From Mucilaginibacter sabulilitoris (lineage in GTDB: Bacteria > Bacteroidota > Bacteroidia > Sphingobacteriales > Sphingobacteriaceae), in NCBI RefSeq assembly GCF_034262375.1, contig NZ_CP139558.1, positions 6,572,001 through 6,636,000 on the forward strand: 64,000 nt of DNA. The letters are read 5' to 3'. The number at the start of each line of letters is the position of its first letter. The stretch's first letter is position 1. Shown here in pieces: positions 17,501 through 25,884 of this stretch. Under the pieces are notes generated by a model. The model worked only from the letters and a program-made list of their open reading frames with translations. It made no database searches and was not told the origin of the DNA. A program made the position numbers and the translations under genes.

Positions 17501-17900
17501 CAATGTTGCTCAATACGTATACTTTGCTTCAGGCGAGATCGGGAATTTCCTGCAGGATTATTACAATAACCGTTGGACCCCCGCTAATCCCAATGCTTCA
17601 GGCCCGAGGCTTTATGATCGTGAAACGATCCCTTCAACCCGGGAAACCAATACTTACTTTTTGCGGAGTGCGGCGTTTTTACGCTTGAAAACAGTAGAGT
17701 TATCTTACACCTTGAATAAGCAAAGCGTTAAAAAGCTTCCGTTCAGCAACATTCGGCTTTATGTAAGCGGATTTAACCTGCTGACATTTGATAAGCTAAA
17801 ATATATCGATCCTGAAGGACAGGCAACCAGCCAGAATTATGCCGGCTGGCTGACGCCACAGGCCCGTATCTATAACTTCGGTGTAAACGCTAATTTTTAA
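14523..17900 (+). CDS. SusC/RagA TonB-dependent outer-membrane transporter with STN domain (PUL 1)
   Basis: Imports oligosaccharides across the outer membrane with its SusD partner. 1125 residues. A signal segment after the second Met (MKLTVLLILAFNLQMLAKGYSQ region), an N-terminal STN signalling domain at about 50-115 (KTVVSEIEKKTSYRILF), a carboxypeptidase-D-like domain at about 130-205 (SGYVVDEKDQPLAGVTVKIK), the TonB-dependent plug starting VVVVGYGTQKKVTVTGAVS, and a long beta-barrel ending in FGVNANF. The STN domain means it signals to the adjacent FecR/sigma pair. SusD follows four bases after the stop. Confidence 0.95.
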   Translation: MSFFTHKKRGRQFFCPNNPLLIMKLTVLLILAFNLQMLAKGYSQSRITLNLKSADFKTVVSEIEKKTSYRILFSDNKIPTTKFTDIHAEDRDALDLISELLTGSDFTYQKLNNDLIAIVPKGLQITELVVSGYVVDEKDQPLAGVTVKIKGVATSGLATDKNGAFKINVPDNAILTFTFLGYETAEVPVSEGKPLKVKLTPNSQGLGEVVVVGYGTQKKVTVTGAVSSIKGDDLKTAPVPAISNSLVGRTPGIISSQGSGEPGYDDASILIRGRSTFQDASPLVVIDGVADRAGGFSRLDANDVESISVLKDASAAIYGSRSANGVILVTTKRGKTGKPTVSYTFNYGLRQPTRLPKMLDAATYAEAYNEIEQTIYNRAPKYTEDDIRKYRDGSDPIGHPNTNWYDVTLRKTSPQYQHNLSVQGGTDNIKYFVSGGYQFQDGYYINSATKYKQYNVRSNIDAQITSSFKLSLNLAARQENRRYPHHGSERIFNDIINGDPKAIAYWPDSKLPGLPLGDDRNPVVAVTDAAGYQRDDRTFLNGDLVATWNLPVKGLTLTGGFYVDKSNTFYKNWFKSFTLYDRDPVTGTSIPRIYGPADNANLSENMNVGLGITANIRLNYAHKFGDHNLSGFVAYEQYNYSSDYLAAARSSFISSQLDQLFAGNTDKLTSYSNDGSGTETARQNYFGRVDYDYKGKYLFQFNWRYDGSQAFPPGSRFGFFPGFSGGWRISEEPFFKEAAPFVDNLKIRASWGQRGNDRVAAFQYLASYAYGSPAVFGGNNPANIQGAYSVRTPNPNIKWEVDNTTNIGLESQLFNNKVNFQVDLFQSLRSNILTQRNASIPQYAGLTLPDENIGKVRNRGAEVTLGYSRTINDFWFNVSGNVTYTKSKILFMDEAASAQPWQMRTGKPVGADFVLYNAIGIFRSEAQVNSTPHLDGTKPGDLIFEDVNKDGIIDAKDKVRQTKSTIPSTIYGVTVAARYKNWGINMLLQGQGGNVAQYVYFASGEIGNFLQDYYNNRWTPANPNASGPRLYDRETIPSTRETNTYFLRSAAFLRLKTVELSYTLNKQSVKKLPFSNIRLYVSGFNLLTFDKLKYIDPEGQATSQNYAGWLTPQARIYNFGVNANF

Positions 17901-17904
17901 TATC

Positions 17905-19650
17905 ATGAACCTGACAAAGAAATATATATTGTTGCTGCTGGTACTGTCTCTGGCCGGTACAGCCTGTAAGAAAGACTTCCTGGACAAAAAACCGCTCACC
18001 GAAATTTCGGCGGATGTTTTCTGGAAGGATCAAAACCTGGCTAAAGCTTATGTAAACACCATTTACAGTCAAATCGGGCAAGGTTTCACCGAGTCCTGGA
18101 TGAGTTCTGTTGTTGACGAAACTTATTTGACCTGGAGCCGTGGCTGCGAGCCTATAACGCAGGCCTATATCACCCCGTCCAATCTGGGGCGTATGAATGG
18201 TGCATGGTATGGTAATGACTACCGGAACTGGGGGACCATTTGGGCGAATATCAAAAACTGCAACGTCTTTTTTGAGAATGTAGATAAAACAACCTTTACT
18301 GACGCCAGCTTGAAAAACCGCTTATTGGGCGAAGTTACCTTCATCCGTGCCCTTGAATATTTCGACCTGGTATCCCGATGGGGTGGTATGCCTGTTATTA
18401 CCAAGTCGTTCAACCTGGATAATGTAGACGAAGCGTCGAAGATGGTAAGAAATACCTACAAAGAAAATGTAGATTTCATCGTTGCCGAATGTGATAAAGC
18501 AGCTGCGTTGTTACCGGTAAGTTACAGCGGGCAGGATATCGGCCGCGCTACTAAAATTGCAGCGCTGGCATTAAAATCGCGTATGCTATTGTATGCCGCC
18601 AGTCCGCTGATGAATAAATCAGGAGTAGATCCCCTGGTTGGTTACGCAACTCCTGATGCGGCGCGGTGGCAAAAGGCTGCAGATGCGGCCAAAGCGGTCA
18701 TAGACCAAGCCACGGCCAATGGCTACAGCCTGTATAATAAGTACAGCGATGTTAAGGCTAACTATACCCAGCTTTTTTTGGATAAAAACAACTCGGAGAT
18801 CATATTTGACCGTCAAAACTTTGGAAGCATGCATTACCTTGACCAGTCGAACGGGCCTAATGGCTATGGCGAATGGGGCGGTAACACCCCTATACAAGAG
18901 TTTGTAGACGATTTTGAAATGGCAGACGGCACCAAGTTTGACTGGAACAACCCGGCAGAAAAAAAGGCTCCTTTCGCCAATCGTGATGCCCGTTTATATG
19001 CCACTGTGCTATCTGACGGCGACCCCTGGAAAGGAAGAGCTGTGGAGGACCATTTTAATGAGGTTAATGAAGGCGGCAAAGTCGTCTTAAGAGGAGGCAA
19101 AGACACCAAGGACGGCCCCAGCAGTTGGAATACCAGCAAAACAGGCTATAACGTACGCAAGTTTCTAAATGAGGCTTATGTCGTTGACAGCTGGACTTTT
19201 ACCGGTGCATCGGCACAAAACTGGATCTGGTTCAGATTGGCTGAATTTTATTTGAATTATGCCGAAGCCGAATATAATTTAGGTAATGAAGGCGAAGCAA
19301 AACTTGCGCTGAACAAAATAAGGCAAAGGGCCCAAATGCCGCTGGCTACAGAAAGCGGTACGGCACTTTGGGATAAAATCGCTCATGAAAGGCGAATAGA
19401 GTTGGCTTTTGAAGAACATCGTTATTTTGATACCCGGCGCTGGATGATAGCTGCTACCGTATTGAATAGACCTGCAACCGGTATCGTTATTACTAAAAAG
19501 CTGGATGGAACTACAGAATATCTGGCACATACGGGGACCTCAGCCACGTTGGTCGAAGATCGTAAGTTTAAGGAGGCCAATTACTGGCTTCCTATTCCGC
19601 AGTCTGAAATAGAGCGCAATGCAGCCTTAAAACAAAACCCGGGTTATTAG
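17905..19650 (+). CDS. SusD/RagB lipoprotein (PUL 1)
   Basis: Surface glycan-binding lid of the SusC transporter. 581 residues with a lipoprotein signal (LLVLSLAGTACKKDF; lipidated Cys near residue 21). SusD features: KDFLDKKPLTEISADVFWKD, an ALEYFDLVSRWGGMPVI TPR-like segment, and the C-terminal LYLNYAEAEYNLG-type and HERRIELAFEEHRYFDTRRW motifs, ending PIPQSEIERNAALKQNPGY. Directly downstream of SusC and cotranscribed. Confidence 0.95.
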   Translation: MNLTKKYILLLLVLSLAGTACKKDFLDKKPLTEISADVFWKDQNLAKAYVNTIYSQIGQGFTESWMSSVVDETYLTWSRGCEPITQAYITPSNLGRMNGAWYGNDYRNWGTIWANIKNCNVFFENVDKTTFTDASLKNRLLGEVTFIRALEYFDLVSRWGGMPVITKSFNLDNVDEASKMVRNTYKENVDFIVAECDKAAALLPVSYSGQDIGRATKIAALALKSRMLLYAASPLMNKSGVDPLVGYATPDAARWQKAADAAKAVIDQATANGYSLYNKYSDVKANYTQLFLDKNNSEIIFDRQNFGSMHYLDQSNGPNGYGEWGGNTPIQEFVDDFEMADGTKFDWNNPAEKKAPFANRDARLYATVLSDGDPWKGRAVEDHFNEVNEGGKVVLRGGKDTKDGPSSWNTSKTGYNVRKFLNEAYVVDSWTFTGASAQNWIWFRLAEFYLNYAEAEYNLGNEGEAKLALNKIRQRAQMPLATESGTALWDKIAHERRIELAFEEHRYFDTRRWMIAATVLNRPATGIVITKKLDGTTEYLAHTGTSATLVEDRKFKEANYWLPIPQSEIERNAALKQNPGY

Positions 19651-19676
19651 CATAGCATAATCCTTTTCATATACAG

Positions 19677-19706
19677 ATCAGAACATGCCCTTTCGCATGT
19701 TCTGAT
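19677..19706 (+). terminator. Hairpin between susD-like and GH27 genes
   Basis: A perfect 12-base stem ATCAGAACATGC / GCATGTTCTGAT around CCTTTC, followed by TTAC. The U-run is short, so it may attenuate rather than end transcription into the enzyme gene 29 bases downstream. Confidence 0.65.
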
Positions 19707-19734
19707 TTACAAAAACTTCAATAAAAAAACAGTT

Positions 19735-21087
19735 ATGAATTTCAGAAAAAGCTGCTTACTCTTCATTTATACTTGCTTTATTTATTCATCCGCAGCGTTT
19801 GCTCAACAAAACTTCAGCACCTGGGCCCCTACCCCACCCATGGGCTGGAACAGCTGGGATTGTTATGGGCCAACAGTTACTGAACCAGAAGTAAAAGCCA
19901 ATGCTGATTATATGGCCAAAAACCTGAAAGGTGCTGGCTGGGAATATATTATAGTCGACATCCGCTGGTATGTGGGTAACGATAAGGCACATGGCTATAA
20001 TGAAAACAACCCCGACTATGTGTTGGACGGATACGGCAGGTTCCAACCCGCTGCCAATCGTTTTCCATCTGCCGCAAACGGTAAAGGCTTTAAACCACTG
20101 GCCGACTACATACATAGTAAAGGTTTAAAATTTGGGATCCATATTATGCGGGGCATCCCTGTTGAGGCTGTAAAACGCAATACGCCTATTATGGGCAGTA
20201 CCGCCAAAGCTGCCGACATTTACAGCACAGAAGGGCAATGCAAATGGCTTAAAGATATGTACACCGTTGTTGCCGGTAAACCAGGTGCTCAGGAGTACTA
20301 TAATTCGCTTTTTGAGCTTTATGCCTCATGGGGAATAGATTTTGTAAAAGTTGATGACCTTTCCAGGCCCTACCATGGCCCTGAAGTGGAAATGATCAGG
20401 AAAGCTATTGACAAAACAGGTAGAAAGATACTACTGAGTACATCACCCGGCGAAACCCCTATAGAAAGTGCCGCTGATGTACAGCAACATGCCAATATGT
20501 GGCGTACAGTTGATGATTTTTGGGACAACTGGTCTATGCTCAAAGATCATTTTGATGTTTTTAAAAGATGGAACGCCTACCGCATACCCGGAGGCTGGCC
20601 CGATGGCGACATGTTGCCGCTTGGCCGGATCGGTATTCGTGCGGAAAGGGGCGACAACCGTATGAGCAAATTTAGCAAGGATGAGCAATATACCTTGATG
20701 AGCTTATGGTGCATTTTTCGCTCGCCGCTTATGTTTGGAGGTGATTTACCCAGCAACGATCCCTTTACACTTGCTTTAATAACCAATAAAGAAGTGCTGT
20801 ACATATTGCAAAAGAGTACAAACAACCAAGAACTTTTCAGGGAAGGCAGTAATATTGCCTGGGTAGCAGATGACCCCGAAACCGGCGATAAATTTGTAGC
20901 CCTATTCAATACAGGGGATGGAGATAGCGCAGTAAAGGTATCTGTTGACTTAAAACAACTTGGGTTTAGCAGAAGCTGCAAAGTACGTGATCTTTGGCTC
21001 AAAACCGATATTGGGACAGTGCAAGATAAGTTTGCTCCGATTATTAATAAACACGGAGCAGGTTTGTATCGATTTTCCAAAAACTGA
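19735..21087 (+). CDS. GH27 alpha-galactosidase, secreted (PUL 1)
   Basis: Hydrolyses terminal alpha-galactosides (or alpha-N-acetylgalactosaminides, which the same family also covers). 450 residues with a cleavable signal peptide ending AAFAQQ near residue 24. GH27 motifs: TPPMGWNSWDCYG at about 35, GWEYIIVDIRWY, KGLKFGIHIMRG, the nucleophile region GIDFVKVDDLSRPYHGPE near residue 205, and the acid/base region MWRTVDDFWDNW near 260, then a C-terminal beta-sandwich. As the enzyme of the operon it points to galactose-containing glycans as the PUL 1 substrate, which agrees with the GH59 remnant just downstream. Confidence 0.92.
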   Translation: MNFRKSCLLFIYTCFIYSSAAFAQQNFSTWAPTPPMGWNSWDCYGPTVTEPEVKANADYMAKNLKGAGWEYIIVDIRWYVGNDKAHGYNENNPDYVLDGYGRFQPAANRFPSAANGKGFKPLADYIHSKGLKFGIHIMRGIPVEAVKRNTPIMGSTAKAADIYSTEGQCKWLKDMYTVVAGKPGAQEYYNSLFELYASWGIDFVKVDDLSRPYHGPEVEMIRKAIDKTGRKILLSTSPGETPIESAADVQQHANMWRTVDDFWDNWSMLKDHFDVFKRWNAYRIPGGWPDGDMLPLGRIGIRAERGDNRMSKFSKDEQYTLMSLWCIFRSPLMFGGDLPSNDPFTLALITNKEVLYILQKSTNNQELFREGSNIAWVADDPETGDKFVALFNTGDGDSAVKVSVDLKQLGFSRSCKVRDLWLKTDIGTVQDKFAPIINKHGAGLYRFSKN

Positions 21088-21101
21088 GCGAAAAATTTCT
21101 T

Positions 21102-21452
21102 ATGTCACGGTTTAATGCGAATCTAATCTTTTATAAATCAAATGAAAGTACAGTCGGAAAAAAATCACGATCAAAATCTTTAAAGTTGCTTTACTGTTCA
21201 GCTTCTTTACTATTTCATATGTCCCCCGTACAAATGTTAAGTGACCAGACAATAGTTATTGACGGCGAGGCTGGAGGCCGGCGGCTTGACGGCATTGGAG
21301 CAGTAAATGGCGGCGGTGCTACTTCGGTGTAAATGAAAGATTATCTGGGTAAACAACGAAATCAGGTGCTTGACGTATTATTCAAACCTAAGTTCGGCGC
21401 TTCCATATATGACGAGCCGGTCCGAAAATGGTTGAAATCAAAATGGGCTTAA
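21102..21452 (+). pseudogene. GH59 galactosylceramidase remnant fused to acyltransferase C-terminal tail
   Basis: Segments of a GH59 protein survive in different frames: a signal-peptide-like IFKVALLFSFFTISYVP (frame of 21170), then DGEAGGRRLDGIGAVNGG (frame of 21102), a TAA stop at 21330-21332, and in the same frame RNQVLDVLFKPKFGAS. The last is the GH59 pattern after DGIG-xxGGGATS. At about 21402 the reading changes without a frame break to YDEPVRKWLKSK and stops at 21450-21452; that is the C-terminal end of an acyltransferase-3 protein, as in the gene at 9139. A deletion joining two former genes explains this. The GH59 body (hundreds of residues) is lost. Confidence 0.75.
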
Positions 21453-21702
21453 CAGTTAAATATATAATTTAATAAAGTGCGGTTGAATGTTTTATTTTCT
21501 TTAAGACCTAATAAAATAAGGTAATTAATTCACCTCAATTTGTTAATGACAATCCTTAGTCTTATCGAAGAGCAAATGCTTGTAAAGCTTAAAAATGATC
21601 TTTAACATAACTATAGGCTCTTAGGATTAGCTGTGAACTGGTCAGAGACATGGTATACTACAGAAATAACGATATTTTTCTGATGTTATACTGAAAAATT
21701 CA

Positions 21703-21743
21703 AATAACAAGGCGTCCCGGTTCCAAGGGGACGCCTCGTTATT
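21703..21743 (+). terminator. Long terminator-like hairpin
   Basis: AATAACAAGGCGTCCC (21703-21718) pairs with GGGGACGCCTCGTTATT (21727-21743) around GGTTCCAA, followed by GTTAC. It sits between the two decayed genes and may be the old terminator of the PUL 1 enzyme genes. Confidence 0.7.
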
Positions 21744-21779
21744 GTTACAGCAAGTTAAATCCATAATCTTCAACTTGTT

Positions 21780-22315
21780 ATGTCATTCATTTTCTCAGAT
21801 CATCTTTTAATCCGGATGCACTTCAAAAAACCGGAAGATTTTTCCAGAGAGGATTAATATTTCCTTTCGGATCATGGGTTCAGATCCGAGATACTTCTTG
21901 CCAGTCCCGGGTTTTATGAAGTTCTCCGTAAACATGAATTCAGGCAGGGCGATTAGAGCCCAAAGAAGCATTAACGCTTAGGAAGTATATCAACCGTTAT
22001 TGTTACCGTTCAATTCCTTTCGGTTTTTTCGCATTTGTGTCAGTCACCCAATGGCACACGGAGACAAAATTGGAAAGGCTCTAAACCTTCACCACGATAC
22101 TTAGAACAAACCAGGGATAGCAGACCCAGGTATCTGGTCAATTACTGGACAAGTTAAACGGTCTGATTTGCAATTTGAAAGCATTCCCTCAATATACAAA
22201 TCCCTAAAGAATATCGCTTTTTCAGAAGCGGTTTGGATACTGCTATGAAGCGCAGAGAGTACCAGCTGCAATCCATCGCGCATTCAAAAATCCTAAAGGG
22301 GTTTACTCCGAGATC
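21780..22315 (+). pseudogene. Lantibiotic dehydratase (LanB N-terminal type) remnant
   Basis: LanB enzymes glutamylate and dehydrate Ser/Thr in class I lanthipeptides. From an ATG at 21780 the frames read, in family order, LLIRMHFKKPEDFSRED (stop), LLASPGFYEVLRKHEF (stop), then after a shift LRKYINRYCYRSIPFGFF-AFVSVTQW, then after a further shift EYRFFRSGLDTAMKRREY followed by QSIAHSKILKG. The R-x-x-PFG-F core and the EYRF segment are hallmarks. At least three frame changes and several stops show it is dead; only about 180 of the expected roughly 700-1000 residues remain. No LanC, precursor peptide or transporter is visible nearby. Confidence 0.75.
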
Positions 22316-22999
22316 GTCCGAGTCGGTATTGACATTTTACTTTGTAAAGCTCGCTACCAATTGCTCCATGCTGCACTATTATTATTCTTTTCATCCATAA
22401 ACAACGAAAAGGCGTTTTGTTTAAAGTGTGACCTGCTAATACCATGTTGGTGGATAAAAAAGTCTCGGGTTCTCGAATCAAGACTTTACTTTTAATGGGG
22501 TATACGGCAGAGAATAAAAGCCTAGCTTAGAGGTGACTTACAGTAAATTGAAAAAACAAAAGAATTATTCTATTCCAGATGATTCGAATTTGGACAAGCG
22601 AGATCTAAGCATTACCATATACTGATAGGTAAAACAGGACTATGACTATAGTTAAAACCGCATGAGCTGACATCCGTAAAAGAACTGACGGCTCATGCAG
22701 GTTTCACACATTAAATTTACCATAGCGGCTTCATTAATGCTACTAAAAGATAAATAATACGTCAATAAAACAGTGGTGATTGATATGAATGCTGCTTACT
22801 CCCATTAACGAATACAAGATTCACCTTAATGTACTTTTCACCTTAAAAACAGCCCCGATAATCCGAGCCCCAAACCGTACTTTAAAGTCCTGTATTTTGT
22901 TAATCAGTAAGTCGTCAGAAATTTCTTTGCCCCGTCGATACAGTAAAGGCAAGCAGAAAACAAATCAGCACTTTCGTAGGGCTATCCTTTTAAATTTCA
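22316..22999. other. Gap without recognisable gene
   Basis: Degenerate sequence with no supported gene. The one structure seen is a hairpin with arms GCATGAGC (22660-22667) and GCTCATGC (22691-22698), plus inner CCGT/ACGG. A 77-codon open frame at 22789-23022 has no coding character. Confidence 0.5.
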
Positions 23000-24181
23000 T
23001 CAAAAATGCGGATCGAAATTAAAATATATCGGGTTTGACAAAGCAACCATATTACCGGAAACCGCCGCAGAACGAGGTACCTGCGGATAATCGGTAGACG
23101 GTCCTTCAACTATAAGGCGGTAGTACATGCGCTCAACTAATTTGGGCGTATCAGTAAACTCAACGACAGGGTTGCTGCCTGCCATTTTATAGCTACCAAA
23201 CTTGCGGCCATCTTTAATTACATTCACAGTATAAGTACTATCCGCTTTTACGTTTCCTTTAAGCTCAACACGGAATTTAATAGGCTTACCGGTAGATTTT
23301 GCATTATCGCCCATCATCATATCCATTTTGCCGTCCTCGTTAATGTCAGCAAAAAACTCAACGCGTGGTGCATATGGGTTGGCGCTTATGGAAACGCGGC
23401 CGTTTACCAGTGCATCTACCACGGCTTGTGCAGTGTGTTTCGCTGCAAAAACCCAGGTGGTTGGGGTACCAATGTAATTTACATCACTTGGCCTGTGGAC
23501 GTCGCTACCGCCACGTGCAGTAATTCTACGGCCTGAGGCTAACATATCTTCCCAGATCAGGTTTGAGTTAGCGTTTCTGGTCCACTGGCAAGAGTTCCAA
23601 ACTTCCATGGCATCAACCAGGTCATAAGAAAAACCAAAGTGATCTTTAGGACCGGCCGGGTGGTTGGCCGACAGGTGGATGCCCAATTCTTTTTTCACTT
23701 TGGCTATATCCGCATCACGCTGATCACGAACATCATAGAATTTCTGGTGATCGTATGGTGTGGCGGAGAAAGTATTACCATGACCGCGGGTGGTTGTCCA
23801 TTCTGCACCGTAAAGCATCAACAAAGTATTATCCTTGAAAGCGGTATCGGCCCAGGTATTATGCGCTACATCACCCAAAACGTGATTATCATGATCGGTA
23901 ATACCAATAAAACCAAAGCCTACAGACTTGGCAAAAGCTTTAATTTTTGAAATAGGGTGACGTGCAGGGTCGTAGCCGCCCTCAGAACTGTAGCTGGAAT
24001 GAACGTGCAGGTCGCCCTTCATCCATTCACCTTCGGTCAGGCTGGCAATTGGAGGCAATGCGCCCAGCGGCTTGATCCAGGGGTTAACATGGTTTTTGGG
24101 TATTTGTTGTTGTGCAGATACCATGTTACTAATGCTGATCATGGCCAGCAGTGCAAATGCGATGCGAATACTATTGTACAT
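23000..24181 (-). CDS. Secreted PHP-domain phosphoesterase (CehA/McbA-like), PUL 2
   Basis: 393 residues with a signal peptide (IRIAFALLAMISISNMVSAQ). A polymerase-and-histidinol-phosphatase fold is clear from the metal-binding motifs GDLHVHSSYSSEGG near residue 56, GFIGITDHDNH near 95, GAEWTT near 125, HLSANHPAG near 172 and GGSDVHRPSD near 225. A C-terminal beta domain follows. The CehA/McbA subgroup contains hydrolases of phosphodiesters and carbamates, so the true substrate is open. It is 28 bases downstream of the PUL 2 SusD gene and is the only enzyme of that operon, which suggests the imported ligand carries a phosphodiester or similar group. Confidence 0.88.
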   Translation of the reverse strand: MYNSIRIAFALLAMISISNMVSAQQQIPKNHVNPWIKPLGALPPIASLTEGEWMKGDLHVHSSYSSEGGYDPARHPISKIKAFAKSVGFGFIGITDHDNHVLGDVAHNTWADTAFKDNTLLMLYGAEWTTTRGHGNTFSATPYDHQKFYDVRDQRDADIAKVKKELGIHLSANHPAGPKDHFGFSYDLVDAMEVWNSCQWTRNANSNLIWEDMLASGRRITARGGSDVHRPSDVNYIGTPTTWVFAAKHTAQAVVDALVNGRVSISANPYAPRVEFFADINEDGKMDMMMGDNAKSTGKPIKFRVELKGNVKADSTYTVNVIKDGRKFGSYKMAGSNPVVEFTDTPKLVERMYYRLIVEGPSTDYPQVPRSAAVSGNMVALSNPIYFNFDPHF

Positions 24182-24209
24182 ATTGATTATTGATTAAGTG
24201 ATTCTAAAA

Positions 24210-25850
24210 TTATTTACCAGGATAGCCAGGGTTCTGTGTCAAAGTTGGGCTGCGCACAATCTCCGTCACCGGGATGGGGCGTACCAAATACTTAGCATCA
24301 ATGGTGGCAGGGTGATTGTGAGCGGTGAAAGCATTGTATTGCGCTGCGCGGGTAAGCAATGTTCCGGTACGCTTCAAATCCATCCACCGGTTTGATTCGC
24401 CAAAAAGTTCGCGGGCCGATTCGTCGAGCACATCCGTTAATGTGGCACTCCCGGTTAGCAGGTCATTTCCGCTCAACTTGGCTCGTGTGCGCAAGTCGTT
24501 GATCAATCCGGTAGCTAACCCTCCTTGTCCTTGTTTAACATATGCTTCGGCCAGGAGCATCATGGTTTCGGCGCGACGGAAGATGTATGTGTCGCGGTGC
24601 CCCTGCGGATCTACACCCGAATTGGTATAAACTACTACCGTGGGGTCATAGAACTTCCAGATGATAGGATAAATAGTGTTTGATCCAAAGAACTGATGAT
24701 ACTGATCTGGATTCACCACATAATACGTTGGCTTGTTAGCTGCCTCATAGGCGGAAATATCGCTTGCGCTCATTGCCACGCGGGGCAGGTAGATCACGTT
24801 ATCGCCTGCCTTAATTGCGCCGTTAGGCCCTGTTGCATTGGCAGCAGCCACGATGTGTCTTTGTAAAAACCGCTCAGACGCCCGGTAATCAGTAGCGGCA
24901 TAGAGGTTGAAAAGGTAAGAAGAAGGCTGATAAGAGGCATCCTGCCGCCAGTACGGCGCTGCCAGCGCTCCACCCGGAAACCTGTCGGTCCAAAATTTGA
25001 ACTGCTGATAAAGGTTGTTGCCGGTTTTGTTGTTCGCATCGGTGCTGGAATAGCGGGCCGCAAAGATGACTTCTTTATTGCCACCAGCCGAGTATTGGTC
25101 GCCGAAGAGTGCATCCCATGTGCTGAGTGTCGATTTGTTCATAGCACCCTGCAAATTGCTAACGGCATTTGCCAAATCGGCCGATTGCGCATACGATTTA
25201 TAGCTGCGCGTAAGCAATACCTTGCCAAGTAGGTGCTGGGCCATGGCCTGGGCTACGCGTCCATAGTCGCTTGGGTCGGCAGGCAACTGGGCGAGGGCTT
25301 GATTAAGATCGGCCACAATTTGTTTATACACATCTTCTTCAGAAGAGCGGGTAAAATTGTAGGTAGCCTGGGTCACCTCGCTGGTAATCAGTGGCACGCC
25401 TCCAAAAGTCTCCACCAGGTTAAAATAGGCATAAGCCCGCAGGGCCAGCAGTTCGCCGGTGCGGGTGGCATATACTTTCGGGTCTATATTCCCTTTTATT
25501 GCAGCTCCGCGTGTTAGGGCTGTGTTAGCCTTGGTTACCAGGTTGTAGTTGTCGGTCCACCAGCCCTGGCTTTCGTCGCCCGTAAATGTAGTGTAATCGT
25601 TAAGTGGCAATTGAGTGTCATCTACCACCCCTGTACGATCATACATATCTGTACCGTACCACATATGCGAAGTGTTTTGCAGCAAGGGGCGCAGGTATCT
25701 GTATGTTTCGTTCACCAGCTCCTCATATGAGTCTTGAGTAACAAAATACTTGTCACTCGTCACCGACGAGGGGTTAACTTCTTCCAGGCTGCACGATTGA
25801 GCGAATACCAGCAACCAAATTGCTAATATATAATTGATTGTCTTTTTCAT
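24210..25850 (-). CDS. SusD/RagB lipoprotein (PUL 2)
   Basis: 546 residues with lipoprotein signal LAIWLLVFAQSCSLEE (Cys near 20). SusD features: SVTSDKYFVTQDSYEELVNE, ALRAYAYFNLVETFGGVPLI, ETMMLLAEAYVKQGQGG, and ESARELFGESNRWMDLKRTG, ending RSPTLTQNPGYPGK. It follows the PUL 2 SusC gene by 34 bases. Ligand specificity cannot be read from sequence. Confidence 0.95.
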   Translation of the reverse strand: MKKTINYILAIWLLVFAQSCSLEEVNPSSVTSDKYFVTQDSYEELVNETYRYLRPLLQNTSHMWYGTDMYDRTGVVDDTQLPLNDYTTFTGDESQGWWTDNYNLVTKANTALTRGAAIKGNIDPKVYATRTGELLALRAYAYFNLVETFGGVPLITSEVTQATYNFTRSSEEDVYKQIVADLNQALAQLPADPSDYGRVAQAMAQHLLGKVLLTRSYKSYAQSADLANAVSNLQGAMNKSTLSTWDALFGDQYSAGGNKEVIFAARYSSTDANNKTGNNLYQQFKFWTDRFPGGALAAPYWRQDASYQPSSYLFNLYAATDYRASERFLQRHIVAAANATGPNGAIKAGDNVIYLPRVAMSASDISAYEAANKPTYYVVNPDQYHQFFGSNTIYPIIWKFYDPTVVVYTNSGVDPQGHRDTYIFRRAETMMLLAEAYVKQGQGGLATGLINDLRTRAKLSGNDLLTGSATLTDVLDESARELFGESNRWMDLKRTGTLLTRAAQYNAFTAHNHPATIDAKYLVRPIPVTEIVRSPTLTQNPGYPGK

Positions 25851-25884
25851 GATTAATAATATGATGTGCGTGATCCTTAATGAA

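Noticed and set aside
22789-23022. Plus-strand open frame of 77 codons
   Set aside because: No domain, overlaps the end of the PHP gene, in a decayed region.
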